From positions 1 to 10,306 of the forward strand of contig JAMCZP010000117.1 of the NCBI GenBank assembly GCA_023485185.1: 10,306 nucleotides of DNA, given 5' to 3'. Each line of letters opens with the position of its first letter. Positions within the stretch are counted from its first letter, which is position 1. The translations under genes were made by a program, and so were the position numbers. The notes under the pieces were generated by a model that was given only the letters and a program-made list of their open reading frames with translations, searched no databases and had not been told where the DNA came from. Origin of the DNA: Gammaproteobacteria bacterium (GTDB lineage Bacteria; Pseudomonadota; Gammaproteobacteria; Pseudomonadales; Halomonadaceae). Below, one piece after another: positions 1-6,737 of the stretch.

Positions 1-14
1 CCAAGCGGACACGT

Positions 15-20
15 TATACT
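15..20 (+). promoter_or_regulatory. Probable -10 box of the tRNA-Arg gene
   Basis: TATACT matches the sigma-70 -10 consensus at five of six positions. It is followed by a C-rich stretch (acgcccccgcc), the kind of GC-rich discriminator typical of stable-RNA promoters under stringent control. The matching -35 box would lie left of the window edge, so the promoter is only half visible. Confidence 0.5.
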
Positions 21-50
21 ACGCCCCCGCCAGATTTAGGCCGCGCCTAA

Positions 51-127
51 GTCCCTGTAGCTCAGTAGGATAGAGCAGCCGCCTCCTAAGCGGCAGGTCG
101 CAGGTTCGACTCCTGCCAGGGACGCCA
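51..127 (+). tRNA. tRNA-Arg (anticodon CCT)
   Basis: The full cloverleaf can be folded by eye. The acceptor stem pairs GTCCCTG (51-57) with CAGGGAC (117-123), followed by discriminator G124 and an encoded CCA (125-127). The D stem is GCTC/GAGC (60-63 and 73-76). The anticodon stem is GCCGC/GCGGC (78-82 and 90-94) around loop CTCCTAA, giving anticodon CCT at 85-87, which reads the rare arginine codon AGG. The T arm is GCAGG/CCTGC around TTCGACT. The variable loop is short. No hairpin terminator follows. There is no integrase or attachment-site duplication nearby, so nothing suggests it has served as an integration site. Confidence 0.97.
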
Positions 128-314
128 AACAGCCACGCAAACTTTCTTACTCTTTAGCAACACCCCATCTCACCATTGCGATATCAGCATTAGTCAACTC
201 TTTGTGTTACCCGCAACTATACCTGCCATCAACCCAGAGGGTGCTTGTGCGCTACAAGCATGACTGCTAAATGGTGTTGATTGGGTAATGGTGTGCTTTG
301 GTAACCAACGCTAG

Positions 315-320
315 TAATAT
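315..320 (+). promoter_or_regulatory. Candidate -10 box of hutC
   Basis: TAATAT lies 39 bp before the hutC start and just upstream of the HutC-type dyad at 323-334, so a bound repressor would cover the start of transcription. No good -35 hexamer is visible at 16-18 bp upstream, so this is a weak call. The rest of 128-314, between the tRNA and this site, shows no gene or obvious structure. Confidence 0.3.
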
Positions 321-322
321 AT

Positions 323-334
323 CTGTATATACAG
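323..334. promoter_or_regulatory. HutC operator in front of hutC
   Basis: CTGTATATACAG is a perfect 12-bp palindrome, with the core TGTATATACA at 324-333. HutC-type GntR/UTRA regulators are known to bind TGTA-N2-TACA dyads. The same 10-bp core recurs at 2518-2527 and 2742-2751, in front of the other two hut transcription units. Its place 26 bp before the hutC start codon suggests autorepression. Confidence 0.75.
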
Positions 335-359
335 CCTGTCATAATCGAAAAGGAGTTTC

Positions 360-1073
360 ATGACTCGTCCTCCTCTCTATCAGCAGATACGTCAACATCT
401 GTTGGATAGGATTCAGTGTGGTGATTGGCAGTTGAATCATCAGATCCCCGCGGAAGAGCAGTTGGCGAAGGATTTTGGCGTAAGCCGAATGACGGCCAAC
501 AAAGCCATAAGGGACCTAGTGCAGCAAGGGTACTTGGTGCGCCAACCCGGTGTCGGGACCTTCGTGACGGATCGTAAGGTCGAGTCCTCTCTAGTCGAGG
601 TTTATAACATTGCTGAAGAGGTGCTTTCGCGGGGGCATCGATATAGTAATGAAGTGATCTTTCAAGAGGCGATTGAAGCCGATGATGAAGTGGCGCTTCG
701 TTTAGGTGTAAGGCTGGGTAGCCGAGTCTTTCATACTTTATTAGTGCACCATGAAAATGACACTCCGATTCAGCTTGAGAACCGCTACGTCAATCCGCGC
801 TGGGTCCCCAATTATCTGGACACGGATTTTTCACGCCATACACCGAATGAAGTGTTGGTTGCCGCTTGTCCCATCACGGATATGGAACATATCGTTGAGG
901 CGGTACTGGTCGATGAGCAAACGGCAAAATGGCTACATATTGACACCCAGACGCCCTGCTTGAGCATGGTGCGCCGGACTTGGTCTCAAGAGCACTTAAT
1001 TAGCTATGCCCGCCTGATCCACCCTGGAAACCGTTACAAGTTACGCTCTTCTCTACAAAAGAAGCCCACTTAA
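360..1073 (+). CDS. hutC: Histidine utilization repressor HutC (GntR family, UTRA domain)
   Basis: A 237-residue cytoplasmic regulator of normal family length. Residues about 7-69 form the GntR winged helix-turn-helix. The pattern IPAEEQLAKDFGVSRMTANK at 29-48 holds the recognition helix, and the GxGTFV wing lies at 64-69. Residues about 90-230 fit the UTRA ligand domain, which in HutC proteins senses urocanate and releases the DNA. The ATG at 360 is preceded by a good Shine-Dalgarno (AAGGAG, 350-355). A perfect operator-like dyad at 323-334 points to autoregulation. The gene stands apart from the hutI-hutG-hutU-hutH operon, with a convergent membrane-protein gene between them. The family and the context agree, so HutC is a strong call; the inducer is inferred from characterised homologues. 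Confidence 0.93.
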   Translation: MTRPPLYQQIRQHLLDRIQCGDWQLNHQIPAEEQLAKDFGVSRMTANKAIRDLVQQGYLVRQPGVGTFVTDRKVESSLVEVYNIAEEVLSRGHRYSNEVIFQEAIEADDEVALRLGVRLGSRVFHTLLVHHENDTPIQLENRYVNPRWVPNYLDTDFSRHTPNEVLVAACPITDMEHIVEAVLVDEQTAKWLHIDTQTPCLSMVRRTWSQEHLISYARLIHPGNRYKLRSSLQKKPT

Positions 1074-1082
1074 TTTGTGGGC
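1056..1082 (-). terminator. Candidate intrinsic terminator for the minus-strand membrane-protein gene
   Basis: Read on the minus strand, GCCCAC (1082-1077) pairs with GTGGGC (1069-1064) around a 7-nt AT loop. It is followed directly by a T-rich run, TTCTTTTG (1063-1056), as expected of a Rho-independent terminator. It lies about 60 bp past the membrane-protein stop and overlaps the last codons and the stop of hutC. On the plus strand the stem is not followed by a T run. Confidence 0.5.
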
Positions 1083-1090
1083 AAGTATTT

Positions 1091-1127
1091 CAAGCCATCG
1101 AGGCCGAAAGGTCGACCTCGTGGCTTG
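1091..1127. terminator. Hairpin between the convergent hutC and membrane-protein genes
   Basis: CAAGCCATCGAGG (1091-1103) pairs with CCTCGTGGCTTG (1116-1127) with a single bulged T, giving a 12-bp stem. It lies in the 69-bp gap between two convergent stop codons, where a shared terminator is expected. Neither side carries a clear T tract, so it may instead block transcription passing in either direction or stabilise 3' ends. Confidence 0.45.
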
Positions 1128-1142
1128 CGCGTATGCTTGGAT

Positions 1143-2465
1143 TTAACTGATCAGGGACTGAACCAGATAGCCTGCGGGCACCGCAAGTAGCAAGCTTAAA
1201 GCTACCCGAAGGAACCACACGACCAGCATGCGGCCCACCGAAAGGGGAATGCTGGTAGAGAGAATGCACGGAATCGATGCTGAAAAGAACAGCACAGCCG
1301 AGACTGACACCACGCCTGCAGCGAAACGCGCGACGAATTCAGCTTCGGCCATCAGTAGAGCGGGTAGGAACATTTCTGCAAGCCCGGAAGCAGATGCCTG
1401 GGCTAACGCCGCCGCGTCCTCTAGCCCCCAAATGGCAACGAAGGGATAAAACAGCCATCCCAACCATTCAAATAAGGGCGTGTATTTGGCGATAAGCAGG
1501 CCGATTAAGCCGACCGAAATGATCGACGGTAGAATGCTGATGGCCATTATCAGCCCCTCTTTAAAGTTGAGGGCTACGCTGCGGTGAAGGCTGGGAGCGT
1601 TGGCAGCAACCTCCGTGCCTGCTTGCCAAGCCGTGCTAATACGTTTTCCCGGTTGTGCCTCAGGTTCCCCATCACTTTTGTGGTCATCCATGCTCGCTAG
1701 CGGTGGTAGTCGAACAGTGATGGCTGTGACGATAAATGTGATGACTAAGGTGATCCAGAAGTACAAATTCCAAATGCTCATGAGGTCCAGTGTACGGGCC
1801 ACAATGATCATGAACGTGGCCGACACGGTGGAGAAACCAGTGGCAATGATGGCGGCTTCCCGGGCTGAGTATTGGCCTGCTTGATAAACACGGTTAGTAA
1901 TTAATAGCCCGATCGAGTAGCTGCCTACAAAAGAGGCAACGGCATCAATTGCCGAGCGCCCAGGCGTTCGCCATAGGGGGCGCATAACGGGCTGAACGAG
2001 TACGCCAATTAATTCCAGCAACCCATAGCTGATCAGCAGAGCCAGGAAAATAGCACCGATAGGTACGATTAAGCCTACGGGGATGACTAGTTTTTCAAAC
2101 AAAAAGGGCAGCATGTCCGGTTCGTGAAGAAACGCTGGGCCCCAACCCGTTAAGGCCATGAGTGCCACAGCCACGCCGATGATTTTGAGTACGGTAAAGA
2201 TGTCTTCGGTCAGCGTGCGCCGCCAATAGCCTTTGATGAGTGGATAGGCGGCGCCCGCCACTATCATGGCTAATGCGTAGAAACCGCTGTACTCCCCCAG
2301 TAAAGAGCGCAGTCCTGTGACCATATGGTCAAGCAGAATAGTACGCCGTCCCGCTATCTCAATGGGAACAAAGAAAATCAGAATGCCCAGGGCGCTAGGT
2401 ATGAAAAGTTTGCAAATGGTAGCAATGCTGGTTCGCTTCTTGGTGGGTGGTGAAACAGCGTTCAT
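1143..2465 (-). CDS. YjiH-type (nucleoside recognition/Gate domain) polytopic inner-membrane protein, candidate hut transporter
   Basis: From ATG 2465 this is a 440-residue, strongly hydrophobic protein with about 10-11 predicted membrane spans. It looks like the YjiH family of Gate-domain proteins, for instance around FVGSYSIGLLITNRVYQAG and the ATGFSTVSATF helix. A hydrophilic loop (LASMDDHKSDGEPEAQ) divides two halves. The substrate is not known for this family. Context suggests a role in histidine catabolism, since the gene sits between hutC and hutI and carries a TGTATATACA operator 52 bp before this ATG. Uptake of histidine or urocanate, or export of a product, is inference. A 45-residue longer reading frame starts at GTG 2600 with AAAGGAG only 3 nt upstream. 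I prefer 2465 because the longer form places the operator inside the coding sequence and adds a non-hydrophobic, unfamiliar leader. The Shine-Dalgarno for 2465 is modest (AGAGG, 2473-2477). Confidence 0.8.
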   Translation of the reverse strand: MNAVSPPTKKRTSIATICKLFIPSALGILIFFVPIEIAGRRTILLDHMVTGLRSLLGEYSGFYALAMIVAGAAYPLIKGYWRRTLTEDIFTVLKIIGVAVALMALTGWGPAFLHEPDMLPFLFEKLVIPVGLIVPIGAIFLALLISYGLLELIGVLVQPVMRPLWRTPGRSAIDAVASFVGSYSIGLLITNRVYQAGQYSAREAAIIATGFSTVSATFMIIVARTLDLMSIWNLYFWITLVITFIVTAITVRLPPLASMDDHKSDGEPEAQPGKRISTAWQAGTEVAANAPSLHRSVALNFKEGLIMAISILPSIISVGLIGLLIAKYTPLFEWLGWLFYPFVAIWGLEDAAALAQASASGLAEMFLPALLMAEAEFVARFAAGVVSVSAVLFFSASIPCILSTSIPLSVGRMLVVWFLRVALSLLLAVPAGYLVQSLIS

Positions 2466-2517
2466 GGGCGAGCCTCTAGTGGTGTGATCATCATTGATAT
2501 CACCATGTTGTCTTTTA

Positions 2518-2527
2518 TGTATATACA
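2518..2527. promoter_or_regulatory. HutC operator of the membrane-protein gene
   Basis: TGTATATACA is a perfect 10-bp palindrome identical to the cores in front of hutC and hutI. It lies 52 bp upstream of the preferred minus-strand start at 2465, a normal distance for a promoter-overlapping operator, and supports placing this gene in the HutC regulon. Confidence 0.65.
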
Positions 2528-2712
2528 ATAAATTAAACCCACATGACGCATCCGTATAGCCTTTAAATGTAGACATTAGTCTAATTAGATGATCGTTCAC
2601 AGACTCCTTTTCACCTTGTTTTTATTTATAGATAATTGATATTTAAGTATTAATTTAATTTTATAAAGCTTTTCTTTAGCACTGATTAATTCCTGTTATC
2701 TTACCCCGTTGC

Positions 2713-2741
2713 TTGACGAAAGATGCCATGGTGAGCTTAAT
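2713..2741 (+). promoter_or_regulatory. Candidate sigma-70 promoter of the hutIGUH operon
   Basis: TTGACG (2713-2718) matches the -35 consensus at five of six positions. After a 17-bp spacer comes CTTAAT (2736-2741), a four-of-six -10 match. The HutC-type dyad begins at the next base, so repressor and RNA polymerase would compete. I saw no sigma-54 GG/GC element here, unlike the hut promoters described in pseudomonads. Confidence 0.45.
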
Positions 2742-2751
2742 TGTATATACA
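2742..2751. promoter_or_regulatory. HutC operator of the hutIGUH operon
   Basis: TGTATATACA, a perfect dyad, is flanked by further inverted arms, AGCTTAA (2734-2740) and TTAAGCT (2752-2758), offset by one extra T at 2741. It lies directly after the candidate -10 box and 25 bp before the hutI start. It is the third copy of the same core in the locus. Confidence 0.75.
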
Positions 2752-2776
2752 TTAAGCTTGCTCGGAGGAGGCCTCC

Positions 2777-3991
2777 ATGTCCAACAATCAACAGCGCTAC
2801 ATTTGGCGCGATATCAGTGTCTTTGATGGTCTGAAAACGTTGCCGACACCCATGGCCGTCATTATTCAAGGTGAGCGTGTTGTCACCCTAACGACCATGG
2901 CTGGTTTCGATGAGTCGCTGGCTGAGGGATGTCAGGACATGGGGCGGGGTGGTGTCATGACGCCTGGCTTAGTGGATTGTCATACCCATTTGGTCTTTGG
3001 TGGAGCACGTGCTGATGAGTTCGAGGCGCGCTTAGAGGGCGTTAGTTATGAAGACATTGCACGTCGTGGCGGCGGCATATTACGTACCGTTTCCGCAACG
3101 CGTGCAGCAAGCGAGCAAGCGCTTTTCAACGCAGCCTTGCCCCGTCTTAAAGCGCTGATTGAGGATGGCGTTACCACGGTAGAGATCAAATCAGGTTATG
3201 GGTTAGACGTGCCTACTGAATTGAAGATGTTGCGTGTCGCACGGCGTCTTGGGGAAGAGTTGCCGGTACGCGTGGTCACCACACTGCTAGGCGCCCATGC
3301 TCTGCCACCCGAGTATGAGAACAACAGCGACGGTTATATCGATCTGATTTGCAACGAGATGATCCCAGCAGCAGCGGCTGAAGTGTTGGCCGATGCGGTC
3401 GATGTTTTTTGTGAAAAAATCGCCTTTTCAGTAGCGCAGTGTGAGCGAGTTTTTAAAGCTGCGCATACCCATGGATTACCTATCAAAGCGCATGCGGAGC
3501 AACTCTCCAATTTAGGGGGCGCTGCGATGGCGGCGCGCAATGGGGCACTCTCTGCTGACCATATTGAGTATCTTGATGACAACGGAATTGCTGCCATGCG
3601 CGAAGCGGGTAGTGTTGCCGTTATTCTCCCTGGTGCTTTCCACACCCTGCGTGAAACACAGCAGCCGCCTATTGATAGGCTGCGCAAAGCAGGCGTGCCT
3701 ATGGCGGTGGCTACTGACGCCAACCCAGGCAGCTCGCCGATATTTATGCCCACGTTAATGCTCAACTTGGCTTGCACGCTATTCCGCATGACGCCCCAGG
3801 AAGCGCTAGCAGGTATGACGGCCAATGGCGCTGCTGCGTTGGGTTTAAAAGGGCAGGGGCTGCTTCATGAAGGCGCTACGGCTGATCTATGTATCTGGGA
3901 TATTGAGACACCCGCTGAACTGGCCTATGCGGTGCAGCCTGGGCGCTTGCGGCAGCGTGTCTATCAGGGAGAGTTAACCCATGGCCGCTGA
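2777..3991 (+). CDS. hutI: Imidazolonepropionase HutI
   Basis: A 404-residue cytoplasmic metal hydrolase of the amidohydrolase superfamily, at the usual family length. It opens the ring of 4-imidazolone-5-propionate to N-formimino-L-glutamate (EC 3.5.2.7), the third step of histidine breakdown. The metal-binding HxH lies in [10 protein letters not shown] (H69, H71). Further conserved sites are H174 in [10 protein letters not shown]239 in [10 protein letters not shown] and D314 in [10 protein letters not shown]. The spacing HxH to H239 to D314 fits the family's metal ligands. The ATG at 2777 follows a very strong Shine-Dalgarno (GGAGGAGG, 2764-2771). It is the first gene of the operon, and its last 11 bases overlap hutG in another frame, so the two are probably translationally coupled. 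It is likely repressed by HutC at 2742-2751. Confidence 0.97.
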   Translation: MSNNQQRYIWRDISVFDGLKTLPTPMAVIIQGERVVTLTTMAGFDESLAEGCQDMGRGGVMTPGLVDCHTHLVFGGARADEFEARLEGVSYEDIARRGGGILRTVSATRAASEQALFNAALPRLKALIEDGVTTVEIKSGYGLDVPTELKMLRVARRLGEELPVRVVTTLLGAHALPPEYENNSDGYIDLICNEMIPAAAAEVLADAVDVFCEKIAFSVAQCERVFKAAHTHGLPIKAHAEQLSNLGGAAMAARNGALSADHIEYLDDNGIAAMREAGSVAVILPGAFHTLRETQQPPIDRLRKAGVPMAVATDANPGSSPIFMPTLMLNLACTLFRMTPQEALAGMTANGAAALGLKGQGLLHEGATADLCIWDIETPAELAYAVQPGRLRQRVYQGELTHGR

Positions 3992-4922
3992 TATTGATAT
4001 GTCGCTGTGGCAGGGGCGCACTGATCCTGAACCCGATAGTGACCGTTGGCACCAGCGTATTGAGCCGCTAACCGACAATGCCACTGCGGGCTGTGTACTG
4101 TTGGGCTTTGAAAGTGATGCAGGCGTTGCACGTAATAAGGGCCGAACCGGTGCTGCTGAAGGCCCTAATGCGTTACGCCGTGCACTGGCACCGCTGGCTT
4201 GGCATCGCACAGCGACTGCTTACGATGCAGGCAATGTGAGGTGTGTTGATGATGCATTAGAAGCTGCGCAACAGGCGCTGGCTGATCGTCTGACGCCTTT
4301 ATTAACCGCTGGCCATCTGCCTGTTGTGTTGGGTGGTGGGCATGAAGTGGCGTATGGCAGTTGGCTTGGTTTGGCGCAATTCACTGCCCAAAAAGAAAAA
4401 ACGCCACGAATCGGCATTATCAATTTGGATGCGCATTTTGATTTGCGTGATCCCGCGCATCTTCGCTCCTCGGGTACGCCCTTCGCCCAAATTGCCGACC
4501 AGTGCCACGAACGCGGGTGGTCATTTCATTACGCTTGCCTAGGGGTAAGTCGCGCTGCTAATACGCGCGCCTTATTTACGCGTGCCACCGCACTCAGAAC
4601 ATTGATTCGTGAAGATCGTGAGATCGATGCATTACGCCTTGGTTCGATCATCAGGGATGTGCAGCGCTTCATCGCCAAATGCGACCACCTTTATCTAACC
4701 ATTGACCTGGACGTACTGCCTGCCGCCGAAGCGCCCGGCGTGAGTGCACCCGCCGCGCGGGGTGTTTCGCTTGCTTTGCTAGAACCGCTTATTGAAGTGG
4801 TACGAGACAGCGGCAAGCTTCGCCTTGCTGATTTGGCTGAGCTTAATCCTCGTCTTGATATTGATAGCCGCACTGCACGAGCGGCGGCCCGTCTCGTGCA
4901 TTTGCTGACCCTGGATAACTAA
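3981..4922 (+). CDS. hutG: Formimidoylglutamase HutG (arginase/ureohydrolase family)
   Basis: A 313-residue manganese enzyme that hydrolyses N-formimino-L-glutamate to L-glutamate and formamide (EC 3.5.3.8), the last step of the direct pathway. All six expected binuclear metal ligands are visible: H121 in GGGHE; D150, H152 and D154 in NLDAHFD; D242 and D244 in TIDLDV. The N-terminal [11 protein letters not shown] is typical of formimidoylglutamases rather than arginases or agmatinases. The name hutG is also used in pseudomonads for the unrelated N-formylglutamate deformylase; this is not that enzyme. The ATG at 3981 overlaps the end of hutI by 11 bases and has AGGGAGAG at 3966-3973, 7 nt away. 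A second in-frame ATG at 3999 is possible but has no better ribosome site. A 67-bp gap separates it from hutU. Confidence 0.95.
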   Translation: MAADIDMSLWQGRTDPEPDSDRWHQRIEPLTDNATAGCVLLGFESDAGVARNKGRTGAAEGPNALRRALAPLAWHRTATAYDAGNVRCVDDALEAAQQALADRLTPLLTAGHLPVVLGGGHEVAYGSWLGLAQFTAQKEKTPRIGIINLDAHFDLRDPAHLRSSGTPFAQIADQCHERGWSFHYACLGVSRAANTRALFTRATALRTLIREDREIDALRLGSIIRDVQRFIAKCDHLYLTIDLDVLPAAEAPGVSAPAARGVSLALLEPLIEVVRDSGKLRLADLAELNPRLDIDSRTARAAARLVHLLTLDN

Positions 4923-4989
4923 CCGGGTGTTCATCTAGCTCAATTTATAACGAACAGAACATATACAGAAACATATAAGGAACGACGCC

Positions 4990-6669
4990 ATGCTAACCAA
5001 CGATAAACGTCACGATGCTTCACGTAAGATCATTGCGCCGACCGGCACTAAGCTCAGCTGTAAGAGCTGGCTAACGGAAGCGCCGCTACGCATGTTAATG
5101 AACAATCTCCATCCGGATGTGGCTGAAAGCCCAGAAGATTTAGTGGTGTATGGCGGGATTGGTCGTGCTGCTCGTGACTGGGCGTGCTACGACAAAATCG
5201 TTGAGACATTACAGCGCTTGGAAGATACCCAGTCGCTGCTAGTGCAGTCCGGTAAACCTGTGGGCGTGTTCGAAACCCATAAAGATGCACCCAGGGTGTT
5301 GATCGCCAACTCTAATTTGGTGCCAGCCTGGGCTAATTGGGAACACTTCAACGAGCTGGATCGCAAAGGCTTGATGATGTATGGCCAGATGACAGCGGGG
5401 TCATGGATCTATATCGGCTCCCAGGGCATTGTACAAGGCACTTATGAAACCTTCGTTGAGGCTGGCCGCCAGCACTACAACGGTGAGCTTAAGGGTCGCT
5501 GGATTCTGACCGCCGGGCTTGGAGGTATGGGCGGCGCTCAGCCCTTGGCCGCTACCTTGGCCGGTGCCTGCTCGCTGAATATTGAGTGTCGGCAGGCGAG
5601 TCTCGACTTCCGCTTGCGTACTCGCTACCTGGATGAGCAGGCTGACAACCTGGACGATGCCCTGGCGCGAATTGAGCGCTATACCGCTGAAGGCAAAGCT
5701 ATTTCTATAGGCCTTTGCGGTAACGCTGCCGATGTACTGCCAGCATTGATTAAGCGCGGCATCAGGCCTGACATGGTCACCGACCAGACTAGCGCCCACG
5801 ACCCATTACACGGCTACCTGCCTTCTGGCTGGACGTGGGAGGAGTATGTGGCGCGCGGTAAGTCTGAGCCTGAAGTCACCGTAAAGGCAGCCAAGCAATC
5901 CATGGCCGTCCACGTGCAAGCGATGCTCGACTTTCAGAAGATGGGTGTTCCCACCTTTGATTACGGAAATAACATTCGGCAAATGGCAAAGGAGGAGGGG
6001 GTTACCAACGCATTTGATTTTCCTGGTTTTGTGCCCGCTTATATTCGCCCGCTCTTTTGCCAGGGTATCGGTCCCTTCCGCTGGGTAGCACTCTCTGGGG
6101 ATCCTGAAGATATTTATAAAACCGACCAGAAGGTCAAAGAGCTCATCCCTGATGACCCGCACTTGCATAACTGGCTCGACATGGCTCGCGAGCGCATTAG
6201 CTTTCAAGGATTGCCAGCACGTATCTGCTGGGTAGGGCTTAAAGATCGTGCTCGCTTAGGGCAGGCCTTCAATGAAATGGTTAAGCGTGGCGAGCTAAAA
6301 GCACCGATCGTTATTGGTCGTGATCATCTCGATTCGGGTTCCGTTGCCAGCCCCAACCGTGAAACTGAAGCGATGATGGATGGCTCAGATGCAGTCTCCG
6401 ACTGGCCTTTACTCAATGCATTGATAAACACAGCCGGTGGGGCCACATGGGTATCGTTGCATCATGGTGGTGGGGTTGGCATGGGCTATTCCCAGCATTC
6501 AGGGGTCGTGATTGTGTGTGACGGTAGCGACGATGCCCACGCCCGTTTAGGCCGTGTGCTACGCAACGACCCGGGCACGGGTGTGATGCGCCATGCCGAT
6601 GCTGGCTATGAGATTGCGAAACAGTGTGCCAGTGAAAACGGTCTTGATTTGCCGATGCTTAATAAGTAA
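4990..6669 (+). CDS. hutU: Urocanate hydratase (urocanase) HutU
   Basis: A 559-residue cytoplasmic enzyme, the full length of the family. It adds water to urocanate to give 4-imidazolone-5-propionate (EC 4.2.1.49) using tightly bound NAD+ as an electrophile. Residues 176-185 form the glycine-rich NAD loop [10 protein letters not shown]. The block [14 protein letters not shown] carries C413, equivalent to the active-site cysteine of characterised urocanases. The ending [18 protein letters not shown] and the [16 protein letters not shown] block are also family signatures. The ATG at 4990 has AAGGAA at 4977-4982, 7 nt upstream. It is third in the operon, 67 bp after hutG and 64 bp before hutH. 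Urocanate, its substrate, is also the usual HutC inducer, so its activity would set induction strength. No truncation or missing key residue was seen. Confidence 0.97.
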   Translation: MLTNDKRHDASRKIIAPTGTKLSCKSWLTEAPLRMLMNNLHPDVAESPEDLVVYGGIGRAARDWACYDKIVETLQRLEDTQSLLVQSGKPVGVFETHKDAPRVLIANSNLVPAWANWEHFNELDRKGLMMYGQMTAGSWIYIGSQGIVQGTYETFVEAGRQHYNGELKGRWILTAGLGGMGGAQPLAATLAGACSLNIECRQASLDFRLRTRYLDEQADNLDDALARIERYTAEGKAISIGLCGNAADVLPALIKRGIRPDMVTDQTSAHDPLHGYLPSGWTWEEYVARGKSEPEVTVKAAKQSMAVHVQAMLDFQKMGVPTFDYGNNIRQMAKEEGVTNAFDFPGFVPAYIRPLFCQGIGPFRWVALSGDPEDIYKTDQKVKELIPDDPHLHNWLDMARERISFQGLPARICWVGLKDRARLGQAFNEMVKRGELKAPIVIGRDHLDSGSVASPNRETEAMMDGSDAVSDWPLLNALINTAGGATWVSLHHGGGVGMGYSQHSGVVIVCDGSDDAHARLGRVLRNDPGTGVMRHADAGYEIAKQCASENGLDLPMLNK

Positions 6670-6704
6670 GGCTACAAAAATGCACAAGCAAGGGAGGAGA
6701 GATC

Positions 6705-6737
6705 ATGACCTTCCTTTCTCTAAAGGCGATCAAATGA
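6705..6737 (+). CDS. Putative 10-codon leader ORF overlapping the hutH start
   Basis: ATG 6705 opens the short frame [10 protein letters not shown] and stops at TGA 6735-6737. It has a near-perfect Shine-Dalgarno (GGGAGGAGA, 6692-6700) at 7 nt, stronger than anything directly before hutH. Its TGA overlaps the hutH ATG as ATGA, the arrangement used for translational coupling by reinitiation. The peptide has no run of histidines or other codons that would suggest attenuation. It may only deliver ribosomes to hutH, or the strong Shine-Dalgarno may be a relic. Translation is unproven. Confidence 0.4.
   Translation: MTFLSLKAIK

Larger units (their letters stand above)
2466..2776. other. Divergent regulatory region between the membrane-protein gene and hutI
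   Basis: This 311-bp interval carries two copies of the HutC-type dyad (2518-2527 and 2742-2751), a candidate hutI promoter (2713-2741) and an extremely AT-rich block (2619-2667, 46 of 49 bases A or T). If translation of the minus-strand gene starts at GTG 2600, its left part is coding instead. No confident promoter for the minus-strand gene could be picked. Confidence 0.7.

Noticed and set aside
51..127. tRNA-Arg as a possible integration site for a genomic island
   Set aside because: No integrase, no repeated tRNA 3' end and no composition shift are visible next to it.
3334..3825. 163-codon open frame antisense to hutI
   Set aside because: It lies wholly within a well-supported gene, is low-complexity Ala/Ser-rich as expected of a shadow frame, and has no family resemblance.
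4941..4982. A-rich stretch before hutU as a Crc/Hfq catabolite-repression target
   Set aside because: The A pairs do not fit the AAnAAnAA motif, and that mechanism is best known in pseudomonads rather than the organism type suggested here.
5401..6207. Two long antisense open frames within hutU
   Set aside because: Both are covered by the clear urocanase coding sequence and show no motif or ribosome site.
6593..6733. Open frame upstream of hutH extending into hutU
   Set aside because: The added 47 residues overlap hutU coding sequence and do not resemble any ammonia-lyase N terminus. ATG 6734 gives the normal family length and alignment.
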